From assembly GCF_040544485.1 (NCBI RefSeq), contig NZ_JBDZDV010000008.1, positions 62,001 to 126,000 of the forward strand: a stretch of DNA of 64,000 nucleotides, written 5' to 3'. The stretch comes from Lacicoccus halitifaciens. GTDB taxonomy: Bacteria > Bacillota > Bacilli > Staphylococcales > Salinicoccaceae. The notes beneath the pieces were generated by a model. That model saw nothing but the letters and a program-made list of their open reading frames with translations. It was not told the DNA's origin and searched no databases. Position numbers and translations under genes: made by a program. Positions 51,522 through 59,450 of the stretch are shown here, one piece after another (the first letter of the stretch is position 1; each line of letters opens with the position of its first letter).

Positions 51522-52316
51522 ATGGACCGTGTGATACACCAATGGCCGGCGGTTGAGCCGCTCGACCAGAAGGTTGAAATCTTCTACTTTTTCGACCCGT
51601 TTTCCGACGTCTGCCGCGAGATGGAACCCATCATCAATAAGCTGATTATTGAATACAGGGGATATGTCACCATCCAGAAAATACTCGCACCGTCGCTCAC
51701 AGTTTTAACGAAGTGTCAGGCCCAGTCCACCTCTGATCAGGATAATCTTGCACTTGCCTACAAAGCTGCGGAAATACAAGGTCGAAATAAAGCCCGCGCA
51801 TTCATGCGCTATATACTGAACCGCATCGTCCCGACGAAGAGCGTGTGCACATACGACCATATGCTGAAAAGTGCAGAGCTTGCCGGACTCGATGTACAGA
51901 GCTTCTTTGAGGAAATAAACTCCAGCAACGTCAAGAGCATGCTGAAGCGGGACCTTGCGGTGTACCGTGAAATGGACATCCAGGAACTCCCGGCGATGGT
52001 CTTCTTCAGCGGCGACATCCATGAGGAAGGCATCAAAGTCGAAGGGGCTTACCCCTACCACATATTCACTTACATCATCAATGAACTGCTTGAATTCGAA
52101 GTGGAGAAGAAACCGCTGCCCGGCATCTATGATTACATCGAATCATTTGAAGTCGTCAGCTTCCATGAGCTGAAGACCGTCTTCGAATGGCGCACAGGGC
52201 TGCTTCTGAACGAGCTGAAGAAGCTGAAGCTGAAGCGCCTGATTGAGGAGATCGAGATCGATGAGACCACCTACTACCAGATCCGCGGCGGTACCGAAGT
52301 ATTGAGCGCCAATTGA
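51522..52316 (+). CDS. spxH: ClpXP adaptor SpxH (YjbH)
   Basis: A 264-residue thioredoxin-fold (DsbA-like) adaptor that presents Spx to the ClpXP protease. EIFYFFDPFSDVCREMEPIINKL is the N-terminal motif; in this protein only one cysteine is visible there (SDVC), so a two-cysteine redox switch is absent. IQELPAMVFFSGDIHEEGIKVEGAYPYHIFTYII is the conserved C-terminal half. AAGGAGG precedes the ATG. Its substrate gene spxA is also in the window (61368). Confidence 0.93.
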   Translation: MDRVIHQWPAVEPLDQKVEIFYFFDPFSDVCREMEPIINKLIIEYRGYVTIQKILAPSLTVLTKCQAQSTSDQDNLALAYKAAEIQGRNKARAFMRYILNRIVPTKSVCTYDHMLKSAELAGLDVQSFFEEINSSNVKSMLKRDLAVYREMDIQELPAMVFFSGDIHEEGIKVEGAYPYHIFTYIINELLEFEVEKKPLPGIYDYIESFEVVSFHELKTVFEWRTGLLLNELKKLKLKRLIEEIEIDETTYYQIRGGTEVLSAN

Positions 52317-52422
52317 ATTACATTCTTATTAATCATTTTTTCTTGCAGGGTACATTTCGCACTCTGCAGGATTTTTTTATTCTGCTGGGATGGTATAGTG
52401 GATGATGAAGGAGGTGAGCCTT

Positions 52423-53100
52423 TTGCTGAAAGAATACTTATCCTCAATGAAGATATTTGAAGCGCTGGATGATGAAGAAATATCCGCCGTCGCGGGAATC
52501 GCCCATCACAGGAACGTCGAGAGGGGGTCTCATCTGTTCCATATGGGTGAGGAGATGGTCAACTTCTACTTCGTGGTGAGCGGAAATGTGAAGATATACC
52601 GGATTGATGAGGAGGGACGCGAGCAGATCATCAACTTCTTCGGTAAAGGTGAAATGTTCCCCCACCACGCGGTCTTCAGGAAGGACCCGTACCCCGCCAG
52701 TGCCGTCACGACTGAGGATTCCGAAGTGATCTTCATAAGCAAGAAGGATTTCGAAGACGTCATACGGCGCGAGCCCGAGATTGCGGTGAAGCTGTTTCAT
52801 TACATAGGTGAACTCATCATCGACCTGCAGCACCGGCTCCAGGAGAAGATACTGAAGCCGACCGATGAACAGGTCCTCCTGCTGATCCGCAGGCTTGCAT
52901 ACGCACATGGGCTTGTACTTGACGACGGGCGGCGTGAAATTACTTTGAAACTGACGAAGCAGGAGATGGCGAGCATGATCGGGCTCACCCGCGAAACGGT
53001 GAGCCGCAACCTCTCCATATTCCGGAAGCTCGGCATACTGGAAATCGGCAGCACGGGCCTGATGATCGTCGATCTTGAAGAGCTGGAATCTTATCTTTAG
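52423..53100 (+). CDS. Crp/Fnr family transcriptional regulator
   Basis: A 225-residue regulator with an N-terminal cyclic-nucleotide-type barrel (SHLFHMGEEMVNFYFVVSGNVKIYRIDEEGREQIINFFGKGEMF as blocks) and a C-terminal helix-turn-helix LTKQEMASMIGLTRETVSRNLSIFRKLGIL. There are no cysteines for an iron-sulfur cluster, so it is not a classical oxygen sensor like Fnr; ArcR/Flp-like. The start is TTG at 52423 after AAGGAGGTGA. A TGTGA-N6-TCACA box lies at -41.5 of the ba3 oxidase promoter 4 kb away and may be its target. Ends in a terminator before array E. Confidence 0.88.
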   Translation: MLKEYLSSMKIFEALDDEEISAVAGIAHHRNVERGSHLFHMGEEMVNFYFVVSGNVKIYRIDEEGREQIINFFGKGEMFPHHAVFRKDPYPASAVTTEDSEVIFISKKDFEDVIRREPEIAVKLFHYIGELIIDLQHRLQEKILKPTDEQVLLLIRRLAYAHGLVLDDGRREITLKLTKQEMASMIGLTRETVSRNLSIFRKLGILEIGSTGLMIVDLEELESYL

Positions 53101-53112
53101 GCTTTTAATACG

Positions 53113-53140
53113 AGACGCGCCGGGGCAGGCGCGTTTTTGT
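53113..53140 (+). terminator. Terminator of the Crp/Fnr gene
   Basis: ACGCGCC/GGCGCGT stem around GGGGCA, followed by TTTTTG. Confidence 0.85.
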
Positions 53141-53147
53141 GGTTAAC

Positions 53148-53215
53148 GGACCGTCCCAGGATGCGGGATGAGCTGTTGGGCGTTTAACGGACCGTCCCGG
53201 CGTACGCGATGAGCT
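53148..53215. repeat. Second repeat family at array E (2 units)
   Basis: GGACCGTCC occurs at 53148 and 53189, 41 bases apart, each followed by GATGAGCTGTTGG, directly in front of array E. Confidence 0.9.
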
Positions 53216-53229
53216 GTTGGAGGCAATTT

Positions 53230-53628
53230 ATCGGCCAAACCAATCTCCACTTGGCCGATGGCGGCGGTCTATCGGCCAAACCAACTCCCACTTGGCCGAT
53301 GGGGGCAGTCTATCGGCCAAACCAACTCCCACTTGGCCGATGGGGGCAATCTATCGACCAAACCACACCCCACTTGGCCGATGGCGGCAATCTATCGACC
53401 AAACCAACTCCCACTTGGCCGATGGCGGCAATCTATCGGCCAAACCACACCCCACTTGGCCGATGGCGGCAGTCTATCGGCCAAACCAATCCCCACTTGG
53501 CCGATGGGAAGGGTCTATCGCGCAATCAGCGACCCCAGTGAGCGATGGGAGCCGTCTATCGCTCAAGCAGCGATCCCGGTGAGCGATGGGAGCCGTCTAT
53601 CGCTCAAGCAGCGATCCCGGTGAGCGAT
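53230..53628. repeat. 41-bp palindromic repeat array E (10 units, two arm types)
   Basis: Units begin at 53230, 53271, 53312, 53353, 53394, 53435, 53476, 53517, 53558 and 53599, all 41 bases apart. The first seven have ATCGGCCAA or ATCGACCAA with TTGGCCGAT; the last three ATCGCTCAA or ATCGCGCAA with GTGAGCGAT. It lies between convergent Crp/Fnr and ctaG-like genes. Confidence 0.95.
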
Positions 53629-53650
53629 GGAGACGATCCATCAGCAAAAC

Positions 53651-53688
53651 GAAAAATCCCCGCACACCATCCAAGGTATGCGGGGTTT
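53651..53688 (-). terminator. Terminator of the oxidase operon
   Basis: CCCCGCATACC pairs with GGTGTGCGGGG on the minus strand, then ATTTTTC, four bases past the ctaG-like stop. Confidence 0.85.
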
Positions 53689-53691
53689 ATT

Positions 53692-54270
53692 TCATGAAGT
53701 TTCGGAATCGTCGCCAAAGTACTGGCTCTGGTCGGTGAACAGGACGAGCAGTATATACATGATGATGCACAGTGTGAAGAAGGCAAAGCCCCAGCCGACG
53801 GTCTGCTGGTCGATTATCAGGTAGTTGTTGCATAATGTGCTTTCTGCGAATATATACAAGTACGCCATCACCGAGAATACCGTCATCAGCACCAGAAAGA
53901 GCATGACTTCGAAAGTTTTCGAGATCTTCTTCCAGCTGTCGCGGAGCGGCACGCCGGCAAGGAACGGCAGTGATATGAATTTCCACAGCTCCACATACCA
54001 GATTTCAAGTGCCTCATCCATCGCCCGCGGCATCATCCAGTAGACCACGATGACGAGGAAGATCACAACGCCCGGGAGGCCGGTTTTATTGAAACCGTCG
54101 AATATATGGCCGAATCGTTTCTGGAAGAATGGGGCCATCAGCAATCCGGAGACGAATAAAAGCATCATCTGCATATGCATGTGGAAGGCCATCACCGATT
54201 CGAGCAACTCCCGGACCGGGGGCAGCGCGAGGAACACGAGGAGCGCAAGGCCGTACCAGAACTGTTTCAT
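53692..54270 (-). CDS. Oxidase-associated membrane protein (CtaG-like)
   Basis: A 192-residue polytopic membrane protein with five to six hydrophobic segments and an N-terminal MAFHMHMQMMLLFVSGLL stretch rich in His and Met, likely a copper ligand set as in CtaG-type copper chaperones. It is shorter than full CtaG. The ATG overlaps the stop of the Sco gene by four bases. It is the last gene of the ba3 oxidase operon and probably helps metal insertion. Confidence 0.7.
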   Translation of the reverse strand: MKQFWYGLALLVFLALPPVRELLESVMAFHMHMQMMLLFVSGLLMAPFFQKRFGHIFDGFNKTGLPGVVIFLVIVVYWMMPRAMDEALEIWYVELWKFISLPFLAGVPLRDSWKKISKTFEVMLFLVLMTVFSVMAYLYIFAESTLCNNYLIIDQQTVGWGFAFFTLCIIMYILLVLFTDQSQYFGDDSETS

Positions 54271-54899
54271 CTCAGCCCCACCTCCCCGTCTGTTTCAACC
54301 GCTCGCACGACGGTTTCCGCAGCATGGTCGACATCGCGGTAATCGAGCACCTCGCCGAGCCTGCCGTCCGGCTCTATCAGATAAAACGATGTGTTGTGCT
54401 GATAATCCGTATCACCTTCCGGGATGACCGTGACTCCGTACATCTCAAGGATTCCGGACAAATCGTCCTCATCCGGCACACGGAGCATCCGCCACGTTTC
54501 GCCGTCCGCCTCGAAGTATCCGGCATAGCGGTCCAGCACTTCAACCGTATCCCTTTCCGTATCGAATGAGATGCTGAGGAACACCAAATCATCCTGATAC
54601 TGCCCTGCATCGATCATATCGTAGATATATTTCATATTCGATGACATCTCAGGGCAAGCGGTGGCACATGAAGTGTAGATGAACGTCATCAGCATATGCT
54701 TACCTTCGAATTCATCGAAATTGTAGGCGCGTCCTTTATTGTCGACGACTTCAATGTTCGGAAATTCAGGCGGCCGCTCTTTCAGTTCATTCAGCCTCTG
54801 CTGCTCGATCGTGAATGCCGAGAAACCGCTTGTCGAGAAAAATATGAGGAGGCCGCCCAGGAATAAAATGACTCCGCTGATTATGAGTTCTTTTTTCAT
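54267..54899 (-). CDS. SCO1/SenC-type copper chaperone
   Basis: A 210-residue thioredoxin-fold protein with one N-terminal membrane anchor (IISGVILFLGGLLIFFSTSG). Copper site: TSCATACPEM (C-x3-C) and a distant His in DYQHNTSFYLIEPDG. It loads copper into the CuA site of the oxidase subunit II encoded upstream in the same operon. The gene starts about 30 bases after the subunit I stop and ends in the ctaG-like start. Confidence 0.9.
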   Translation of the reverse strand: MKKELIISGVILFLGGLLIFFSTSGFSAFTIEQQRLNELKERPPEFPNIEVVDNKGRAYNFDEFEGKHMLMTFIYTSCATACPEMSSNMKYIYDMIDAGQYQDDLVFLSISFDTERDTVEVLDRYAGYFEADGETWRMLRVPDEDDLSGILEMYGVTVIPEGDTDYQHNTSFYLIEPDGRLGEVLDYRDVDHAAETVVRAVETDGEVGLR

Positions 54900-54927
54900 C
54901 CATCATGACCTCCCTTGATATTAATCA

Positions 54928-56571
54928 TTAAAACGTCCGGATCGGCGGGGAGCCCGGCGGCGCATTGCCGATCAGATCGACAAGCGGCACGAGATAACCC
55001 ATGGAGATGATCAGCACAGCAACGATGACCCAGAGTCCCCAATTTTCCGTCCATTTCGGTGTTTTATGCGCATCTTCCTCCTCCTCTTCGACGACCATGA
55101 ACGGTGTATAGCCTTTCGGAGAGAGGAACATCAGGTGATAGACGATATAGACCATCAATACGACACCGGCAAAAAGTAGTATGCCTCCGGCCCCGACGAA
55201 AAGCAGGTACGGGTCCCATTCGAGCGCCGTGGCATTGCCGCCGTAAGTCGTGTATTCCGTACGGCGCGGGGAGCCGATCAGACCGACGTAGGACATCGAC
55301 AGTGTCATGAACAGCATGCCGACAGTCCAGAGCATCGTCTGCCAGATGCCGAGGTTATGGATCTTTTTGGTCAGCACCCTGCCCGACAGATGCGGGATGA
55401 GCCAGTAAACCAGGCCGAAGAATGTCAGCACGACCGCGACACCGACGGTTACATGGAAGTGCCCGACCACCCACAGGGTGTTGTGGACGACCTGGTTCAG
55501 CTGGTTGTTGGTCTGCGCGATCCCGCCGGCACCGCCGAAGATGAATGAAATCATCGCAAGCATGATGGTGAGGAACCGCACGTCATGCCACGGCAGTGTC
55601 CAGAACCAGCCGAGCAGGCCTTTACCGCCGCGACGGCGGCCCGTCCGTTCAAGCATGGCGAACAATGCGAAAGCAGTCAGAAGCGACGGTACGGCGATCG
55701 CAAGGCTCATGAACAGATGCATGAACTTCAATCCTTCCGAGAAGCCCGGATCCACGATCTGATGGTGGAAACCGCCGGGCACGTTCAGGACGACGATCAG
55801 TATGACGACGGCCCTCGCGAGCGAATCGCTGAACAGCTTGCCGCCGATGACTTTCGGTGTGACCATGTACCATGCCGAGACCGCGACCAGGTACCAGACG
55901 TTGACGAGTGTATGACCGAATGCCCAGAATAAAGTACGCGTCAGCATGACATTTATTGTATCGATCCAGCCGAACGTCCATGGGATGATGTAGAACACTT
56001 CCGCCGCGACGAACAACGTCGCAAAAGTTATGAGGATATATACGCCGACCGCGAAGAATGCGAACAGCGGCAGGTGCTTACCCTTATTCCGCCGCTTCCA
56101 GCGGAATGCGCTGATGAACACGCCGAGGCCTGAGAGCCAGATGTTCAGTACGACGAAGACCAGTCCGATATAGAACCACGGATTTGCAGCCATCGGTGCA
56201 TAAAACGTGTACAGCACCGTCGCTTCACCCGCGAGCACCATGATGGTGACGAGGAGTGCACCGAACATGAACAGCCCGTATGCGACCCACCCCATCATCC
56301 GTATGCCCCTGGTCAGTCCGCCGAGGACATAGTCCGTCGCCGACCATAAGTAGCCGTTCATGAAAAGCGTCGTGAAAGCGAGTATCAGGAAAATTCCGTG
56401 AAGCGTCAGCACTTCGTAGTAGTTGATGCCGCCGACGATTTCAAGTACACCGGCACGGTTCAGCCCCTGGATGAGGCCGAGGAATCCCCCGACTAGGAGG
56501 AGCACGAAAGCTGTTGCGAAGTTCGTCAATGCAAGCTTGTTTGCTGTGACGATTTTAAGTGGTCTATTCAT
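54928..56571 (-). CDS. cbaA: ba3-type cytochrome c oxidase subunit I
   Basis: A 547-residue haem-copper oxidase subunit with about 13 membrane segments. The catalytic ligands are visible: HGIFLIL for haem b, RTLFWAFGHTLVNVWYLV for CuB and the neighbouring tyrosine, GFHHQ for the next two CuB histidines, and VVGHFHVTVG for haem a3/b. The pattern GNATALEWDPYLLFVGAGGI is typical of the ba3/CbaA branch rather than the aa3 branch. ATG at 56571 follows GGAGGAG, a few bases after subunit II ends. Electrons come from cytochrome c via subunit II. Confidence 0.93.
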   Translation of the reverse strand: MNRPLKIVTANKLALTNFATAFVLLLVGGFLGLIQGLNRAGVLEIVGGINYYEVLTLHGIFLILAFTTLFMNGYLWSATDYVLGGLTRGIRMMGWVAYGLFMFGALLVTIMVLAGEATVLYTFYAPMAANPWFYIGLVFVVLNIWLSGLGVFISAFRWKRRNKGKHLPLFAFFAVGVYILITFATLFVAAEVFYIIPWTFGWIDTINVMLTRTLFWAFGHTLVNVWYLVAVSAWYMVTPKVIGGKLFSDSLARAVVILIVVLNVPGGFHHQIVDPGFSEGLKFMHLFMSLAIAVPSLLTAFALFAMLERTGRRRGGKGLLGWFWTLPWHDVRFLTIMLAMISFIFGGAGGIAQTNNQLNQVVHNTLWVVGHFHVTVGVAVVLTFFGLVYWLIPHLSGRVLTKKIHNLGIWQTMLWTVGMLFMTLSMSYVGLIGSPRRTEYTTYGGNATALEWDPYLLFVGAGGILLFAGVVLMVYIVYHLMFLSPKGYTPFMVVEEEEEDAHKTPKWTENWGLWVIVAVLIISMGYLVPLVDLIGNAPPGSPPIRTF

Positions 56572-56576
56572 TCTCT

Positions 56577-57047
56577 TCACTCCTCCACCGTGATCGTTGC
56601 GGACATCGTCTGGTGGCCGACGCCGCAGTATTCGTTGCATACCATGATGTACTCGCCCGCTTCGTGGAATGTCTGTGTGATCTCCTGGATATACCCCGGC
56701 ACGACCATCGTGTTCAAGTTCGTATGCGGCACATTGACACCATGCACGACATCTTTCGTCGCCATCCTGAATGTCACTTCCGCACCTTCCGGCACCGTGA
56801 TTTCACCGGGCTCGAATTGGAACGCCTGCAACGTCATGATTACCTCATACTGGTTCTCCCCCGTCTCATAAACACCGGGCTCGGAGAATTCCGGATGTTC
56901 CTCGACCGTCTGGGGATCGATGTGTTCCTGGTGTGAAGGCGGCGCCATGCCGAGTGCGAAAGCCTGGTAGCCTGTGATGCCCATCGCGATGATGATGATG
57001 CCGATTGCGATGATCATCCATATTTCTTCCATCCTGTTCATTTTCAT
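56577..57047 (-). CDS. cbaB: ba3-type cytochrome c oxidase subunit II (CuA)
   Basis: A 156-residue single-anchor subunit. The anchor is IWMIIAIGIIIIAMGITGYQAF; the CuA domain has VPHTNLN for the first histidine and VCNEYCGVGHQTM for two cysteines, the Glu and the second His plus Met ligand. It accepts electrons from cytochrome c on the outside. Shorter than aa3 subunit II, as usual for ba3. It lies five bases before subunit I and 27 bases after the small subunit 2A. Confidence 0.94.
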   Translation of the reverse strand: MKMNRMEEIWMIIAIGIIIIAMGITGYQAFALGMAPPSHQEHIDPQTVEEHPEFSEPGVYETGENQYEVIMTLQAFQFEPGEITVPEGAEVTFRMATKDVVHGVNVPHTNLNTMVVPGYIQEITQTFHEAGEYIMVCNEYCGVGHQTMSATITVEE

Positions 57048-57074
57048 GTTTTGTAAACCCCTTTCCCATCCTTT

Positions 57075-57233
57075 TTAAAAGCGCATGATGAATAAAACGA
57101 GCAGTACACCGGTCCACAGGACGATCGATCCGCCCACGAAGAATATTGTGGAGAACAGTGTGCCCTTCAGGGACAACTGCTCCTCCGTGCTTCTTTCAAC
57201 CGGCTTTTCCTCTTCTCTCAGTCTCTTTTTCAT
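57075..57233 (-). CDS. Cytochrome c oxidase subunit 2A (small subunit)
   Basis: A 52-residue protein read on the minus strand from the ATG at 57233 after GGGAGG. It begins MKKRLREEEKPVERSTEEQ and has one membrane helix, LFSTIFFVGGSIVLWTGVLL, ending in MRF. Size, charge pattern and position (first gene of the oxidase operon) match subunit 2A of ba3 oxidases. Easily missed because it is so short. Confidence 0.88.
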   Translation of the reverse strand: MKKRLREEEKPVERSTEEQLSLKGTLFSTIFFVGGSIVLWTGVLLVLFIMRF

Positions 57234-57278
57234 GGATATCCCTCCCGTCGATTCATTTCCGTTCTTTGATCTGATTCA

Positions 57279-57321
57279 AGTATATAACCAATACGGGAGC
57301 GCCATTGTGATCCTGGTCACA
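57279..57321 (-). promoter_or_regulatory. Oxidase operon promoter with Crp/Fnr box at -41.5
   Basis: TGTGATCCTGGTCACA (57306-57321) is a perfect TGTGA-N6-TCACA palindrome. On the minus strand TATACT (57279-57284) is a good -10 with no clear -35; counting seven bases on gives a start near 57272 and puts the box centre at -41.5, the class II activator position. The regulator gene at 52423 is the natural candidate. Confidence 0.75.
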
Positions 57322-57377
57322 TCATGAAGGGATTTTTCAGGAGTTTTATAACTGAATTTTCAGTTAAATGAAGGCAT

Positions 57378-57482
57378 AAAAAAAGCAGCACACCTTCTAT
57401 AGTGTGCTGCTCAAACAAAGGGGATGGGAGAAATTTTTCACTGTTTTAACAAAGGGGTATGTTTTTCAGTGATAAAATTTTC
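57378..57482 (-). ncRNA. rsaE: RsaE/RoxS small regulatory RNA
   Basis: The minus strand from 57482 reads GAAAATTTTATCACTG, then ACATACCCCTTTGTT, AGTGAAAAATTTCTCCCATC, CCCTTTGTTTGAGC and a GCAGCACAC/GTGTGCTGC terminator with seven T. The two C-rich loops (ACCCCTTTG and TCCCATCCCCTTTG) and the surrounding bases match staphylococcal RsaE, and the position next to pepF is the staphylococcal one. RsaE pairs by its UCCC loops with Shine-Dalgarno regions and lowers TCA-cycle and related proteins when respiration is impaired. Promoter: TTGCTT (57514-57519), 17 bases, TATATT (57491-57496). Confidence 0.93.
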
Positions 57483-57521
57483 ATGTATAAAATATAACAT
57501 CCCGCAAGGCTTCAAGCAACA

Positions 57522-57541
57522 TTTTGAACAGCTTTTCACAA
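57522..57541. promoter_or_regulatory. Rex-like box upstream of rsaE
   Basis: On the minus strand TTGTGAA, six bases, TTCAAAA differs at one position from the Rex operator TTGTGAA-N6-TTCACAA. It ends three bases above the -35 hexamer. In Bacillus the homologue RoxS is under Rex and ResD control; the TTGTGAA half could also be read by SrrA/ResD. Confidence 0.6.
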
Positions 57542-57551
57542 TTTGTTCATA

Positions 57552-57599
57552 ATGTAAACGTATTCACATACTTACTTGTCTATAAATTATAGACAAGTA
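57552..57599. promoter_or_regulatory. cre-like site and 27-bp palindrome after pepF
   Basis: ATGTAAACGTATTCA (57552-57566) matches the CcpA cre consensus WTGNAANCGNWNNCW at every fixed position. Beside it TACTTGTCTATA and TATAGACAAGTA (57573-57599) form a perfect 12-base-arm palindrome with a three-base centre and no T run, so it may be an operator or a weak terminator of pepF. Confidence 0.45.
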
Positions 57600-57615
57600 G
57601 TGATTTTAGCCTGTT

Positions 57616-59415
57616 TTACGCCTCTTCCAGCAGTTTTTCAAATTCGTCCAGCTGGCTTTCAAAGACTTTCATCGCGTTTGAAATCGGCTCAGGAGTTGTC
57701 ATATCGACGCCTGCATTCTTCAGAATCTCGATTGGATAATTCGAGGAGCCTTTCTTCAGGAATTCGTTGATGTAACGGTCCCGCACGTCTTCCCCGCCTT
57801 CAAGCACCTGCTTCGACAGCGTCGCCGCCGCAGCATAGCCCGTGGCGTACTGGTAGACGTAATAATTCATATAGAAGTGCGGGATGCGCGCCCACTCGAC
57901 TTCGATATGCTCATCGTAATCCACGGCCGGCCCGTAATACTTCTTGTTCAGTTCCCCGTACACTTCACTCAGCTTTGATGCCGTGAGTGGCACGCCGCTT
58001 TCTTTCAATGTGTGGATTTCATGTTCGAATTCCGCGAACATCGTCTGGCGGAACACGGTGCCCCTGAAACCTTCGAGCTGCTCGTTCAAGAGGTACAGCT
58101 TCTTCTTCGTGTCATCCAGGTTTTCATACATATAGTCCGCAAGCAGCGCCTCATTGAATGTGCTCGCAACTTCGGCGACGAAGATCGAATAGCCCGCCTG
58201 GTTTGAAGTCTGGTGCTTCCGGCTGTAGTAGCTGTGGACCGAATGACCGAACTCATGCGCAAGCGTGAACAGGTTGTCCACGTTGTCCTGCCAGTTCATC
58301 AGAATAAAAGGATTGGTGCCGTAAGTGCCGGAGGAATACGCGCCGCTGCGCTTCCCTTTATTCTCGTAGACGTCCACCCAGCGGTTGTTCAGGCCTTCAT
58401 CGAGTATGGACAGATAGTCCTCACCCATCGGGGAGAGCCCGGATTTCAGCCAGTCCTTCGCCTCTTCGTAAGTCACTTCAAAATCCACGTCCCCGACGAG
58501 CGGTGTGTAGATGTCGTACATCTTCAATTCATCGAGCCCGAGGACCTTTTTGCGCAGTTCAGTGTAGCGGTGCAGCAGGTGCAGATTGTCATTGACCGTC
58601 TCCACAAGCTGGTCGTACACACTTTCAGGGATGTGGTTGTTCGACAGCGCCTGGTGGCGGCTCGACTCGTAGCCCCTCACGTTCGCACTGAAGATGTGTG
58701 TGTTGACGACGCCGGAGAGTGTCTGGCTCAAGGTGTTCTTATATGCCTCATATGCCGTATACAAATTTTCGTAGGCAGATTTTCTGAGGGTGCGGTCTGT
58801 TGATTTCAACAGATCCACATACGTCCCCTGCGTGAGCGTGTGGGTATTGCCTTCGGAGTCGACTGCCGGTTCGAATTCAAGGTCTGCGTTGTTGAACATG
58901 CCGAATACCGATGACGGCGTCGACATGACCTCCCCCGCCTGGGCGATCAGCTTCTCCTCTTTATCGCTCAAGACATGAGGGCGTTCATTGTTCAGTATTT
59001 CAAGGTCGAACTTGAACTCTTTCAGGCGCTCGTCTTCCATGTATGCCTTTAAAGTCTCTTCGTCGAGCTTCAATATTTCAGGGACAAGGAAGCTCCATGC
59101 CGAGTTGAATTTCACCGCAAGCGTGCGGGCACGGCTTTCCAGTGCACTGTAAGTATCATTCGATGTATCCTGGTCATGTTTCAGATGCGCATAGACGAAC
59201 AGCCGGCCGAGTCGTTCACCGAGCGCGCGTTCCGTCTCGAGCGCTTCCAGCAGCGATTCCGCTGAATTTATATTGCCTTTGAATTTCTCTTCATCGCCGA
59301 GATGTGCCTCAAGCTTTTCATACTCTGCCTCGAACGCCTCATCGCTTTCGAAGATCGTCGTGAGATCCCAAGTATTTTCAAGCTTCTGCTCATCTCTTGT
59401 AATAAGTTCCGCCAT
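57616..59415 (-). CDS. pepF: Oligoendopeptidase F
   Basis: A 599-residue cytoplasmic zinc metallopeptidase (M3 family) that cuts short peptides. The active site is TLAHEFGHSVHSYYS (HExxH), with the third ligand in the following helix (FVAEVASTFNEALL). ATG at 59415 follows GGAGGGG; 13 codons in frame upstream are excluded. It starts 36 bases after coiA. The rsaE gene lies downstream on the same strand. Confidence 0.94.
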   Translation of the reverse strand: MAELITRDEQKLENTWDLTTIFESDEAFEAEYEKLEAHLGDEEKFKGNINSAESLLEALETERALGERLGRLFVYAHLKHDQDTSNDTYSALESRARTLAVKFNSAWSFLVPEILKLDEETLKAYMEDERLKEFKFDLEILNNERPHVLSDKEEKLIAQAGEVMSTPSSVFGMFNNADLEFEPAVDSEGNTHTLTQGTYVDLLKSTDRTLRKSAYENLYTAYEAYKNTLSQTLSGVVNTHIFSANVRGYESSRHQALSNNHIPESVYDQLVETVNDNLHLLHRYTELRKKVLGLDELKMYDIYTPLVGDVDFEVTYEEAKDWLKSGLSPMGEDYLSILDEGLNNRWVDVYENKGKRSGAYSSGTYGTNPFILMNWQDNVDNLFTLAHEFGHSVHSYYSRKHQTSNQAGYSIFVAEVASTFNEALLADYMYENLDDTKKKLYLLNEQLEGFRGTVFRQTMFAEFEHEIHTLKESGVPLTASKLSEVYGELNKKYYGPAVDYDEHIEVEWARIPHFYMNYYVYQYATGYAAAATLSKQVLEGGEDVRDRYINEFLKKGSSNYPIEILKNAGVDMTTPEPISNAMKVFESQLDEFEKLLEEA

Positions 59416-59450
59416 GTAAACCCCTCCAAATGTTTGATAGTCCAATTTTC

